From SIG575 sp045534165 (GTDB taxonomy: Bacteria > Bacillota > Clostridia > Oscillospirales > Acutalibacteraceae): 64,000 nt of DNA. The stretch covers positions 1 through 64,000 of the forward strand of contig JAZSJD010000017.1 in the NCBI GenBank assembly GCA_045534165.1. Direction: 5' to 3'. The stretch's first letter is position 1. Each line of letters starts with the position of its first letter. Made by a program: the position numbers and the translations under genes. Under the pieces are notes generated by a model. It searched no databases, was not told the origin of the DNA, and saw only the letters and a program-made list of their open reading frames with translations. Shown in pieces: positions 35,817 to 44,734 of the stretch.

Positions 35817-36917
35817 ATGGAAACTGTAAAAAAAGTCAAATTCCCAATAGCGTCAATATTTTTTCTGTTGGAAGGATTGATTTTTTCTATTAGTATTATT
35901 TCATCAATAATAATGTTAATAGCAACATTAACGCAAATGGACTATGGTTCAGACTGGTCATACTTAGGTTCTCAGCTTATTACTCTCTTAAGCAATACTA
36001 TTTTAACGCTTGTATATTTTTATCTGGCAATTATCCTGTTTTGCAAAAAACGTAATGGTTTTTTAATTGGTGGCATTGCAGCTTTATTTTTTGTGCCTTT
36101 GACAAACTTCATTTACGGATTTATTTTCCAAAAAGGATATGAAACTTTTCATTTTTCATTCGCATCTTTCGAAGATATTATAAATACTTTAAACGGAAAC
36201 TATATTTTTACAGCAGTACACTTTTTGTTCCTTTTTTTACTTATAGCAACAGTTGTCTGCCTTGTAAAGGAAAACAGCAACGCGCCCAATCTTCTCGGTA
36301 AAATCTGGTTTCTCCCTGCTTTGATATATTTTTTGAATCAACTTGCAAATTCTACTCTTTCTTCAATCGAATATGGCATCTCATTTTTTGGTGCAGAATA
36401 TTATGATGGAAATATTGAACCTTTTGTATGGACAGTATTTGCAAATGTATTATCTTTTGTTCTTAGCACAATTCCCTTAACTCTTGCTTTATTCTTCCTT
36501 ACAAAATGGTTGAAAAGCCCATACAAATTTATTAAACCTAAAGCAACAAAAGAAACCCCTGCTCCCACCCAAAATGTTCCTGTTTATGAAAACACCTACG
36601 ACAATGGTATTATCATAGAAGAAACTGAAATTATTGAAGAAAAAACAGAAGAAGTTATTGAACAATCTGAAACACCTGAACCAATTGTAGCGCCTGAACC
36701 CATTGTAATTCCTGAACCAATTCCAGAGTCTGAACCCATTGTAATTCCTGAACCAATTTCAGAACCGCAACAAACTCAGGAAGTAAAAAAGAATGAAAAC
36801 ACATCATCCATAGCTCAGGCTTCAAATGACCTTTACACACTTAAAAAGTTACTTGATGATGGTCTGATTACCGAAAGCGAATATCAGACTAAAAAAGAGC
36901 AACTTCTTGGCTTATAA
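35817..36917 (+). CDS. multi-pass membrane protein with C-terminal SHOCT domain (paralogue 2)
   Basis: A 366-residue paralogue of the gene at 34684: the start METVKKVKFPIASI and SHOCT end (LKKLLDDGLITESEYQTKKEQLLGL) match. Its linker (about 250-325) has imperfect Glu/Pro repeats of the PEPIVIPEPI type. The start at 35817 mirrors paralogue 1; an in-frame ATG two codons earlier is too close to GAAAGG. Spacing of 17 nt to the preceding gene indicates one operon. Function unknown. Confidence 0.8.
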   Translation: METVKKVKFPIASIFFLLEGLIFSISIISSIIMLIATLTQMDYGSDWSYLGSQLITLLSNTILTLVYFYLAIILFCKKRNGFLIGGIAALFFVPLTNFIYGFIFQKGYETFHFSFASFEDIINTLNGNYIFTAVHFLFLFLLIATVVCLVKENSNAPNLLGKIWFLPALIYFLNQLANSTLSSIEYGISFFGAEYYDGNIEPFVWTVFANVLSFVLSTIPLTLALFFLTKWLKSPYKFIKPKATKETPAPTQNVPVYENTYDNGIIIEETEIIEEKTEEVIEQSETPEPIVAPEPIVIPEPIPESEPIVIPEPISEPQQTQEVKKNENTSSIAQASNDLYTLKKLLDDGLITESEYQTKKEQLLGL

Positions 36918-36964
36918 TCACACTTATAAGGGATTCATTATTGACAACCTGAAAGATGAAAAAA

Positions 36965-37263
36965 TGGCTGATACCAACGCCGAGCTCCCATAAGGAAGTA
37001 TTTCTTTAAAATGTGTACTTACGGCACAATAATGCGTTAAAAAACACCGATACGCGATAGCGTTATCGGTGTTTTTGTCTTTTCTTGCACACGCAATTTC
37101 GCATTTTAAAGTGCTTCGCAGTTTCGTAGAAAAGCAAAATTGCTTGGATTGAAGCCAAAAATGCAGCAAGGCTACCGCCTTGCGAGGCTTTTGGTGATAA
37201 TACAAGGAATTTTGTTCGAGAAACAAAAACTTACTTATGGGAACTCGGCGAAAGTATCAGCCA
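36965..37263. mobile_element. MITE-like element with 41-nt inverted repeats
   Basis: Two inverted arms begin and end the 299-nt stretch: TGGCTGATAC at 36965-36974 and its complement GTATCAGCCA at 37254-37263. Over 41 nt the arms match at 34 positions, including CGCCGAG and TCCCATAAG blocks. There is no ORF inside, but there is a strong hairpin at 37041-37075. It fills the gap between the SHOCT gene and hpt. No clear target duplication is seen. Confidence 0.65.
37041..37075. terminator. bidirectional terminator inside the MITE-like element
   Basis: AAAACACCGATA-CGC loop GCG-TATCGGTGTTTT with A and T runs; it separates the convergent SHOCT and hpt transcripts. Confidence 0.8.
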
Positions 37264-37271
37264 CTTTAATT

Positions 37272-37805
37272 TTATTCTCCGAATTCTGCTATATACGGAA
37301 GGTTACGATATTGTTCCGCGCAATCAAGACCATAGCCAATAACAAAATGGTCAGGAATTGTAAACAGAGAAATATCTGCTTCAAAAGGTACAATTCTTCT
37401 TTCAGGCTTGTCCAGAAGTGTTACAACACGTAAAGAAAGAGGATTTCTTTTTTTAAGAAGATTTACAATATCGTTCAATGTTCTTCCTGTATCAATAATA
37501 TCTTCAACTATAATAACGTGATATTTGCTTATATCCTGTTCAAGGTCCATTGTTATATTAACAATACCTGAAGATTCTGTGCCCTCATAATAACTTTTTG
37601 CACACATAAATCCGATTTCACACGGCACGGTTATTGCTCTGCACAAATCTGCCATAAAAACAAAAGCACCTTTTAATATACTCACAAGCAATATGGGACG
37701 TCCGTCATAAGAATCGTCTATCTGCTTACCCGCTTTTTTTATAGCTTCATCAATTTCTTCTTTTGTAATAAGAATACGTTTAATTTTGTTTCTATACTCT
37801 TCCAT
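37272..37805 (-). CDS. hpt: hypoxanthine phosphoribosyltransferase
   Basis: A 177-residue purine salvage enzyme: hypoxanthine or guanine + PRPP to IMP or GMP. The PRPP motif VIIVEDIIDTGRTL is at about 95-108 and the purine contact is KGAFVF. The start at 37805 is chosen because AAAGG is 10 nt upstream and an earlier ATG is too near the site. It follows the GH130 gene by 21 nt and probably shares its promoter, an odd pairing of purine salvage with mannoside use. Confidence 0.93.
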   Translation of the reverse strand: MEEYRNKIKRILITKEEIDEAIKKAGKQIDDSYDGRPILLVSILKGAFVFMADLCRAITVPCEIGFMCAKSYYEGTESSGIVNITMDLEQDISKYHVIIVEDIIDTGRTLNDIVNLLKKRNPLSLRVVTLLDKPERRIVPFEADISLFTIPDHFVIGYGLDCAEQYRNLPYIAEFGE

Positions 37806-37826
37806 AATCCACATTTCCTTTCACAA

Positions 37827-38777
37827 TTATTTGTTAAGGTCGTGGTCTTTAATAAAATCTACAACTTCATTAACAGTTGTGAATGCAAGAGCCACAACGG
37901 TATCAGCTCCACCATAATAAATGGCAATCTTACCGCTTTCACTGTCTGTAAGTGCTGCACAAGGGAAAACGACATTAGGTACATCACCTACAAGCTCATA
38001 ATTTTCGTGAGGAGCAAGCAGGAAACAATCAGCTCTGTGTTTTACAATCCAGGGTTTTTCAATATCAAGAATTGCTGCACCCATTGCATATGTAAAGCCG
38101 TTGCAACTTGTTAAAACACCATGGTAGAAAACTAGCCAGCCTTCATCCGTTTCAATAGGTGTGGGACCTGCACCGACTTTTGTCATTTCCCAGTTTTTAA
38201 CGGGTGACATTACAAATCTGTGTTTACCCCAATAAGTAAGATCTTTACTGTGGCTGAGGAAAATATCGCCATAAGGTGTATGACCTCTGTCACAAGGACG
38301 AATAAAGAGAAGGAACTCATCATTAATTTTTCTTGGGAAAAGAACACCATTTCTTGCAACAGGATAACAAGCATCCTCCAACTGCACCCACTCTTTAAAA
38401 TCGGTTGTATACGCAATGCCGATTGTTGTTCCGTGAGGTGTAAGATTAACCCACGAAAGATAATATTTACCCTCAATCTCGCAAAGTCTTGGGTCATATC
38501 CTCTGAAAATAACTTTATCTTCAAGTTCCCAATTGATTGCATCTTTACTGTAACCTACAACAAGTGTATGGTCACGGCTTATATTATCAACTCTGAAAAC
38601 TCCTGCAAATCCGTCTTTGTAAGGAACAACAGCAGAATTAAAAATACTGTTTGCACCAAAAAGGTTATCTCTTGTTATAACAGGGTTTCCGCTGTAACGC
38701 CATACCGGATATTTACATCCCTCCGGTTTATCTTCCCACGGAATGTTGGGCATAGGATTACCGATAATTTTAGCCAT
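37827..38777 (-). CDS. GH130 glycoside phosphorylase (mannosyl-type)
   Basis: A 316-residue five-bladed beta-propeller of family GH130. Landmarks are NSAVVPYKDGFAGVFRVD, the YDPRLCEIEGKYYLSW block (usually EDPR) and GAGPTPIETDEGWLVFYHG. GH130 enzymes phosphorolyse beta-1,2 or beta-1,4 mannosides to mannose-1-phosphate. The E-to-Y change in the EDPR motif is notable, but that position is not the general acid, which is an upstream Asp. No signal peptide. A GGAGG site precedes the start. Confidence 0.88.
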   Translation of the reverse strand: MAKIIGNPMPNIPWEDKPEGCKYPVWRYSGNPVITRDNLFGANSIFNSAVVPYKDGFAGVFRVDNISRDHTLVVGYSKDAINWELEDKVIFRGYDPRLCEIEGKYYLSWVNLTPHGTTIGIAYTTDFKEWVQLEDACYPVARNGVLFPRKINDEFLLFIRPCDRGHTPYGDIFLSHSKDLTYWGKHRFVMSPVKNWEMTKVGAGPTPIETDEGWLVFYHGVLTSCNGFTYAMGAAILDIEKPWIVKHRADCFLLAPHENYELVGDVPNVVFPCAALTDSESGKIAIYYGGADTVVALAFTTVNEVVDFIKDHDLNK

Positions 38778-38808
38778 AATATTTCCTCCAAAATTTTATA
38801 CAAGTATA

Positions 38809-38837
38809 ATTATACATTATATCACACGTTATTTCAA
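38809..38837 (-). promoter_or_regulatory. promoter of the GH130-hpt operon
   Basis: TTGAAA, 17 nt, TATAAT on the minus strand; a second overlapping TATAAT lies 10 nt upstream. The start codon is about 30 nt downstream. Confidence 0.7.
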
Positions 38838-38937
38838 CAAAGTATTGTTATTGTGATAAATTCGACATCATAGATTTTATAACTTTATTTTCAATAAGTT
38901 GTACCCTAACTCATCTTCTGATAATGTTTTTATTAAA

Positions 38938-38964
38938 GAGGCTGTTCAAAAAATGAACAGCCTC
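38938..38964. terminator. intrinsic terminator after the GDSL gene
   Basis: GAGGCTGTTCA/TGAACAGCCTC, an 11-bp stem with a 5-nt loop; short T runs lie on both sides. Confidence 0.85.
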
Positions 38965-38987
38965 AGATTTTTGTTAATATGACGAAA

Positions 38988-39845
38988 TCAGAAAACTGCA
39001 GTTATCCCTGCAAAAAAATTATAGATCACTGAAATAATGTGAAGAACCACTCCGAATATGTTGAAAAATGCTGTGAACATTTCAGAAATCTGTATATCCT
39101 GCCCCTGGGTAGAAATAACCGGTACAGTTGTTTTGCCAAGATTCAATTCATCAAGTTTTTCAAGAATAACTTTTGCGATTATTTCGTTTCCTTTAACGCT
39201 GGGATGAATGTCATCAGCTGCAAAATTTTCAGGGTCATCACCAAGTGCTGTTCCCACATCAACTATAACAATTTCTCCCGGATTTTCTGCATTGTAACGT
39301 TCAATTGCAGCATTAATTCTGTCAGCACCCTGCTGATAAGGCGGTCTGAGATATCCTGACTGGGGATTATAAAGTGTCTGCATTAAAATAACAGCATCTT
39401 CGTTGTGTTCGTTGATTTTGTCAACAATACGGCTGAAATTACTATAAAAGCTTTCTGCAATTTCATCGAACTGAGTGTAGTCATTTTTTACAATCGAATC
39501 AAACATAAGACCCATAAGATTGCTCATAAGAAAATCGTTACCACCGATTGAAATGCTGATAACATCAGCTTTTTCAAGAGCTTCAATTACTTCTTCATTT
39601 GACAATCTGTTTATAAGATTTGTTGTGGTATGTCCCGGAACTGCATAGTTAGCATATTCATAGTCGTTAGTATCTGCCACAATTTTACCGTAGCATGCCT
39701 CACGAGCATTTGCAATACCTGAACCGTAAGCAATTGAATCTCCAAGCACAAGATAGAACGGTTTCTCTGTCTGAGCAGAAGCAGAAAGACCAAAAGAACA
39801 AATAATCATTACCATGCACAAAATCACAGCTGTAATTTTTTTCAT
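38988..39845 (-). CDS. secreted GDSL/SGNH hydrolase with C-terminal membrane helix
   Basis: A 285-residue extracytoplasmic esterase. Signal peptide about 1-24 (ends SASA). The catalytic Ser is S37 in LGDSIAYGSG, the oxyanion residues are in SIGGND (N103), and the Asp-His pair is D212-H214 in DDIHPS. A C-terminal hydrophobic segment (about 255-285) would anchor it. Such enzymes deacylate sugars or lipids. It is monocistronic. The ATG follows GGAGTG with a T-rich region upstream that holds possible TTGACG and TAATCA boxes. Confidence 0.88.
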   Translation of the reverse strand: MKKITAVILCMVMIICSFGLSASAQTEKPFYLVLGDSIAYGSGIANAREACYGKIVADTNDYEYANYAVPGHTTTNLINRLSNEEVIEALEKADVISISIGGNDFLMSNLMGLMFDSIVKNDYTQFDEIAESFYSNFSRIVDKINEHNEDAVILMQTLYNPQSGYLRPPYQQGADRINAAIERYNAENPGEIVIVDVGTALGDDPENFAADDIHPSVKGNEIIAKVILEKLDELNLGKTTVPVISTQGQDIQISEMFTAFFNIFGVVLHIISVIYNFFAGITAVF

Positions 39846-39942
39846 AAAAACACTCCTTTTATTTGTAATTGATTACAATATGACTATACCACGTCAAGAC
39901 GATAAAATCAATCATATTTTCAAAAAATAATTCCGCAAAAAA

Positions 39943-39967
39943 GTTCCCATGGATATACCATGGGAAC
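39943..39967. terminator. terminator of the aspS-gatC/gatA/gatB operon
   Basis: GTTCCCATGG/CCATGGGAAC, a 10-bp stem; on the minus strand followed by TTTTTTGCG, just after the gatB stop. Confidence 0.9.
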
Positions 39968-39974
39968 CAAAATC

Positions 39975-41384
39975 TTAACCATTAAGTTTTTCTTCAAGGA
40001 GCTTTCTGATCATTGCAGGATCGCCTGTACCTTTAAGTTCACGCATAACAAGACCGAACAATGACTGCATAGCTTTTGTTTTACCACTCTTATAATCTGC
40101 AACTGCTTTGTCGTTTTCTGCAATAACTTTTTCAACAATTGAAAGAATCATGCCTTCGTCAACTTTAGCATTAAGTGAATTTTCTTCACAGAACTTGTCA
40201 ACATCAACATCTTTTTCAAATACTGCTGAAAGAATTTTCTTACCTGCTGCACGAGTGATTTCGCCATCTTCAACAAGTTCGATAATTCTTGAAAGCTTTT
40301 TCGCATCAATATCAAGACTTTCAAGTTCAAGACGTTTCATGTTACCCATACATTCTGTAAGAATCCAGCTTGCAACAGTTTTGGGATTACGTCCATCAGC
40401 AACTACTGAATCGAAAATATCGCAAAGCTTACGGTCAGAAGCAAGAACTGCAGCTTCTTTTGCAGCAATGCCCATTTCTTCATAGTGTTTGCCTTTTTCT
40501 TCTGCTGTTGCAGGCATACTTGCTCTGATTTCCTCAAGCCATGCATCATCAATAATAATGGGCATAAGGTTGGGGTCGGGGAAATAACGATAATCTGCTG
40601 CTGTTTCTTTGTTACGCATGGGGAATGTACGTCTCTTTACATCATCCCAACGACGTGTTTCCTGAACAAGCATTTCTGTATGACGTTCAATTGCATCAAC
40701 GTGACGAACTTTTTCAAATTCAATTGCATCCTTGATTTCTGAAAGTGAACTCATATTTTTGATTTCAGAACGTACACCGAGTTCATCCGAACCTTCAGGA
40801 CGCACTGAAATGTTAACGTCACATCTCATTGCACCTTCTTCACACTCTGAAATTCCTGCAAACTGAAGGCTTGATTTAAGCTTTTTAAGATATGCAATAA
40901 CTTCATCAGAGCTACGGAAATCAGGACGGCTTACAATTTCAATAAGAGGCACACTTGTACGGTTGTAGTCAACAAAAGAAGTGTTTGTTGCATCATCGTG
41001 AACAAGTTTACCTGCGTCTTCTTCAACGTGAATCTGCTTGATGCCGATTTTTCTGTCACCGATTTCAACTGAGCCGTCAACACAAACAGGGTTAAACCAC
41101 TGTGTAATCTGATAAGCTGCAGGAAGATCGGGGTAATAATAGCTCTTTTTATCAAAAGTTGTGTACTGGTTGATTTTACAGTTAAGCATAAAGCCTGCTT
41201 TGACTGCAAGTTCAATTGCATGCTTGTTTGTTACGGGAAGCATACCGGGCATACCGCTGCAAGCAGGGCATACACAATCGTTAGGTTCTTTGGGACTTGA
41301 ATGTCCGCCACAAGAACAGAAAAGTTTTGAATCTGTTGAAAGTTCAACGTGAGTTTCAAGACCAATAACAAGTTCGTATTTCAT
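39975..41384 (-). CDS. gatB: Asp-tRNA(Asn)/Glu-tRNA(Gln) amidotransferase subunit B
   Basis: The start is at 41384 (MKYELVIGLETHVEL), with AAAGGAGG 9 nt before it and the gatA stop one base away. The 469-residue protein is normal for GatB. The zinc-binding Cys pair sites CSC and CPACSG (about 20-45), the kinase-like domain (DYNRTSVPLIEIVS, MRCDVNISVRP) and the C-terminal YqeY-like domain are all present. GatB phosphorylates the mischarged Glu or Asp ester on tRNA. It appears intact even though GatA next to it lacks its amidase residues. Confidence 0.95.
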   Translation of the reverse strand: MKYELVIGLETHVELSTDSKLFCSCGGHSSPKEPNDCVCPACSGMPGMLPVTNKHAIELAVKAGFMLNCKINQYTTFDKKSYYYPDLPAAYQITQWFNPVCVDGSVEIGDRKIGIKQIHVEEDAGKLVHDDATNTSFVDYNRTSVPLIEIVSRPDFRSSDEVIAYLKKLKSSLQFAGISECEEGAMRCDVNISVRPEGSDELGVRSEIKNMSSLSEIKDAIEFEKVRHVDAIERHTEMLVQETRRWDDVKRRTFPMRNKETAADYRYFPDPNLMPIIIDDAWLEEIRASMPATAEEKGKHYEEMGIAAKEAAVLASDRKLCDIFDSVVADGRNPKTVASWILTECMGNMKRLELESLDIDAKKLSRIIELVEDGEITRAAGKKILSAVFEKDVDVDKFCEENSLNAKVDEGMILSIVEKVIAENDKAVADYKSGKTKAMQSLFGLVMRELKGTGDPAMIRKLLEEKLNG

Positions 41385-41385
41385 C

Positions 41386-42576
41386 TTATGCTTCCTCCTT
41401 TTCAACGCTGTGAGCAATGCTTAAAAGAACGCTCTCTTTAAATGAATCGGAAATAAGCTGAACACCCTTTGTTACCATAGCAGGAAGACCTGTTATTGAG
41501 GGGATAGCTGTAAAAATGCTTTCTTCAAACACTTTATTGAAAGAATCAAGAATATCATATTCCTGATAGCTCATCTTTGATGAAGCAGGAGCTAGAATTG
41601 CATCGTAAGAAGCAAGAACTTCTTTCACCTTATCCACAACAATTCTGCGCATACGAAGTGATTTATCATAACACTTTTCATATTTGCCTTTTGCAAGCAC
41701 ATCAGAACCATAAATTATTGTAGCTTTTGTAAGGAATGAGAAAGCTTCTGTTCTGCTCTTTACATAAAGTTCATCAATGTTTTTATATTCAGGTGTTCTG
41801 TAACCGTATTTTACACCATCAAATCTTGAAAGGTTGTTGCAGGTTTCTGCTGACATAAGAATCTGCCAGGCAGTCTGTGCTTCTTTAACAAAATCAAGAG
41901 AAACAGTTTCAACTGTTGCACCTGACTTTTTAAGATTTTCTGCATAAGCATCAATGCAAGCTTTAACTTCTTCACTTGCCATATCATAAAGCTCTTTTAT
42001 AAGAGCGATTTTCATTGTGCTTACATTTTCATCAAGTGAATATTCATATTTTTCTGCCGGAAGGCTTGTTCCGTCTTTTGAATCGTGGCCTGCAATAACA
42101 GAGAGAATTTCTTTTGTTTCTTCAGCATTTTTTGCAAGAACACCAATCTGTTCACCTGAGCAAGCACAAGCGACTACACCGTAACGTGAAACTGTACCGT
42201 AAGTGGGTTTAATAAAATCAACACCTGATACTGCTGCTGCACGACGAGGAAAACCGTTAAGGTCTACTGAAAGAGCTGCTTTAACATGGCCTGATTTAAC
42301 AAGTTCTGCTGCTGCGCCTGTAAGGTTTTCACCATTTTTAACTGCACCGAAATATGATGTTTCGCCAAGAAGGTCAAGACCGAATTCACCTGCATTTGTT
42401 TTACCTGAAACAGAATATCCTGCTTTTTCAAGTCTTTCAACTGCTTCCGCACTGAAAAGAGGTGTAAAATTTTCCAACATTTTTGAGCCTGCTGTTGCGG
42501 GAGTGCCTTTTACAAGAATTGTGTCATCAACAGCAATTTTTCCGTTTTTATCAATTTCGTTAATATAATATCTCAC
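41386..42576 (-). CDS. gatA: GatA-like amidotransferase subunit A, truncated and lacking the amidase triad
   Basis: A 396-residue GatA relative (usual length about 485); about 60 N-terminal residues are missing. GTG start after GAGGTG, 11 nt after aspS. GatA-specific segments are clear: KMLENFTP, FIKPTYGTVSRYGVVA, NNLSRFDGVKYGYRT. The triad is not: the Lys of IxVKDN aligns to D17 (AVDDT), the GGSSGGS loop is reduced to NLTGAA (84-89), and the Ser of DTGGSIR aligns to F109 (DLNGFPR). The family call is secure; hydrolysis of glutamine by this protein is unlikely by known chemistry. Confidence 0.85.
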   Translation of the reverse strand: MRYYINEIDKNGKIAVDDTILVKGTPATAGSKMLENFTPLFSAEAVERLEKAGYSVSGKTNAGEFGLDLLGETSYFGAVKNGENLTGAAAELVKSGHVKAALSVDLNGFPRRAAAVSGVDFIKPTYGTVSRYGVVACACSGEQIGVLAKNAEETKEILSVIAGHDSKDGTSLPAEKYEYSLDENVSTMKIALIKELYDMASEEVKACIDAYAENLKKSGATVETVSLDFVKEAQTAWQILMSAETCNNLSRFDGVKYGYRTPEYKNIDELYVKSRTEAFSFLTKATIIYGSDVLAKGKYEKCYDKSLRMRRIVVDKVKEVLASYDAILAPASSKMSYQEYDILDSFNKVFEESIFTAIPSITGLPAMVTKGVQLISDSFKESVLLSIAHSVEKEEA

Positions 42577-42587
42577 TGTTATTCACC

Positions 42588-44693
42588 TCACTTTACAAGT
42601 CTGGGAACCTGCCAGCTATCCTCAGTGCTCTGAGGTGCACCTGAAAGCAAATCTTTGCGTTCAAAGGGCTGTTCACGTTTATCCTGTCTTAAAACGTTTG
42701 TCATAGGCATTACATATACCATTGCTTCAACGTTTTCTGTATCAACCTTAAGAAGTTCTTCTTCTTTCTTCTGCATAGCTTCAAAGATTTTGTTCATCAT
42801 TTTCTTTTCATCATCTGCAAAGACGAGTTCATTCACCTGCTCAAGGCTGTGAAGTTTATCAACTTTTTTCTCGCTTACGCTTGCACCTTTTACAGTTGTT
42901 GCAAAAGCATCTGTTTCTGTTCCTTCTGAGCCGAGCACTTCTGCTCCGCCTTTACCACGGATGCTTACATTTGCTTCAAAGAGCTGAAGTTCTGTAACTT
43001 CACCGGGAGCACCAAGCATCTGGTCCTGAGCTGTACCGTCAAGGGGGAATGCAATAACATCTCTGATAGTTTCAGTATCAGCAAGGAGCATTACAATTCT
43101 GTCCACACCGGGTGCCATACCTGCATGAGGTGGAGCACCAAACTGGAATGCATTATAAAGTGCGCCGAAACGTTTCTTAACTTCATCTTCACTGTATCCT
43201 GCAATTTCAAAAGCTTTTCTCATGATTTCAGGACTATGGTTTCTTACAGCACCTGATGCCAATTCAATACCGTTACAAACAAGGTCGTACTGGTAAGCAA
43301 GAATTGTTGTGGGATCCATTGTTTCAAGTGCATTCAGGCCACCCTGAGGCATTGAGAATGGGTTGTGTGTGAAAATAATTTTATCTGTTGTTTCATCATG
43401 TTCATACATGGGGAAATCAACAACAAAACAGAATTCAAATGAATCGTTATTGATAAGTCCTAATTCGTTACCGAGCCATGTTCTGATAACGCCTGCATTT
43501 TTATCTGCAACATCTGAAATTGTATCGCAGATGAAGAAGATTGTTTCCCCTTCTTTAACACCTGTAACTTCAACAATTTCTCTCTTTTCATCTTCTGTGA
43601 GAACTTTTACGATGGGGTCATCTTTAAATTCATAAGTTTCAGCATTAAGGAGAGTGATATGTGCAAGACCTGCCATTTTAGCCTGCTTTGTAGCAAATGC
43701 AAGTGATTTATCAAAGAACCATCTTTCATTTTTGCAAGGAGCAACAATACCTCTTACAGGCTTATTCATAAAGGGTTTGAATTTAACTCTTTTAAACATA
43801 TCTGTCAAGTCACAGATAACAAGAGGGTTACGAAGGTCAGGTTTGTCTGAACCATATTTAGCCATAGCTTCTGCGTAAGGAATTCTTCTGAAAGGTGTTT
43901 CAGTAATTTTCTTATCAGAGAAAGTACGGAAAATATCGCTTACAACGCTTTCGCAGACATCAAGAACTTCTTCCTGAGTTGAAAAAGCCATTTCAAAGTC
44001 CAGCTGATAGAATTCACCGGGTGAACGGTCAGCACGTGCATCTTCATCTCTGAAGCAAGGTGCAATCTGATAATATTTATCAAATCCTGACACCATAAGG
44101 AGCTGTTTGAACTGCTGAGGTGCCTGAGGAAGTGCATAAAATTTACCCGGATGTTTACGGCTGGGAACGAGGAAGTCTCTTGCACCTTCGGGAGAAGATG
44201 CTGTAAGAATAGGTGTCTGGATATCAAGGAAGCCTCTTTCTTCCATAAGACGTCTCATATGACCGATAACCTTTGAACGAAGAAGAATATTCTTGTGAAG
44301 GTCAGGATTTCTCAGATCGAGGAATCTGTGTTTAAGTCTGATATTTTCGTTTGTGTCGTTTGAACCGATTTCAAAAGGAAGATCTCTGCTGCAGACACCG
44401 AGAACCTCAAGTGAATCAACAACAAGTTCAACAAGACCTGTTTCAATTTTTGTGTTTACAGTGTTTTCGTCACGTTTTGTAACTTTACCTGAAACAGATA
44501 AAACAGTTTCTTTGCTTACTCCCTTAAGAAGATTTTCATCGTGAACAACAACCTGTGTTACGCCGGTTTCGTCACGCAAATCGACAAAAAGAACACCACC
44601 ATGGTCACGGATAACATCAACCCAGCCCGCAAGCTGAACTGACATACCGATGTGTTCTTCTCTTATTTCATTGCAACGATGAGTCCTGTACAT
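42588..44693 (-). CDS. aspS: aspartyl-tRNA synthetase fused to GatC
   Basis: The start at 44693 has CGGAGG 8 nt upstream; an upstream in-frame ATG reads into the T-box leader and is rejected. Of 701 residues, about 1-595 are bacterial AspRS: OB-fold anticodon domain, flipping loop PEGARDFLVPSR, motif 2 FRDEDARADRSPGEFYQLD, GAD domain and motif 3 GMAPGVDRIVMLL. The last 95 residues (about 607-701) are a GatC domain (NVLRQDKREQPFERKDLLSGAPQ, ending DSWQVPRLVK). It would attach Asp to tRNA(Asp) and probably tRNA(Asn), handing it to GatB/A. The gene is followed by gatA (11 nt) and gatB. Confidence 0.93.
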   Translation of the reverse strand: MYRTHRCNEIREEHIGMSVQLAGWVDVIRDHGGVLFVDLRDETGVTQVVVHDENLLKGVSKETVLSVSGKVTKRDENTVNTKIETGLVELVVDSLEVLGVCSRDLPFEIGSNDTNENIRLKHRFLDLRNPDLHKNILLRSKVIGHMRRLMEERGFLDIQTPILTASSPEGARDFLVPSRKHPGKFYALPQAPQQFKQLLMVSGFDKYYQIAPCFRDEDARADRSPGEFYQLDFEMAFSTQEEVLDVCESVVSDIFRTFSDKKITETPFRRIPYAEAMAKYGSDKPDLRNPLVICDLTDMFKRVKFKPFMNKPVRGIVAPCKNERWFFDKSLAFATKQAKMAGLAHITLLNAETYEFKDDPIVKVLTEDEKREIVEVTGVKEGETIFFICDTISDVADKNAGVIRTWLGNELGLINNDSFEFCFVVDFPMYEHDETTDKIIFTHNPFSMPQGGLNALETMDPTTILAYQYDLVCNGIELASGAVRNHSPEIMRKAFEIAGYSEDEVKKRFGALYNAFQFGAPPHAGMAPGVDRIVMLLADTETIRDVIAFPLDGTAQDQMLGAPGEVTELQLFEANVSIRGKGGAEVLGSEGTETDAFATTVKGASVSEKKVDKLHSLEQVNELVFADDEKKMMNKIFEAMQKKEEELLKVDTENVEAMVYVMPMTNVLRQDKREQPFERKDLLSGAPQSTEDSWQVPRLVK

Positions 44694-44734
44694 TTTATAT
44701 ACCTCCGTTTGCATAATAATTTCTAAAATATAAA

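Noticed and set aside
38988..39845. GDSL protein as a cell-wall-linked autolysin
   Set aside because: Only the SGNH catalytic blocks and a C-terminal helix are visible; no wall-binding or LPXTG motif.
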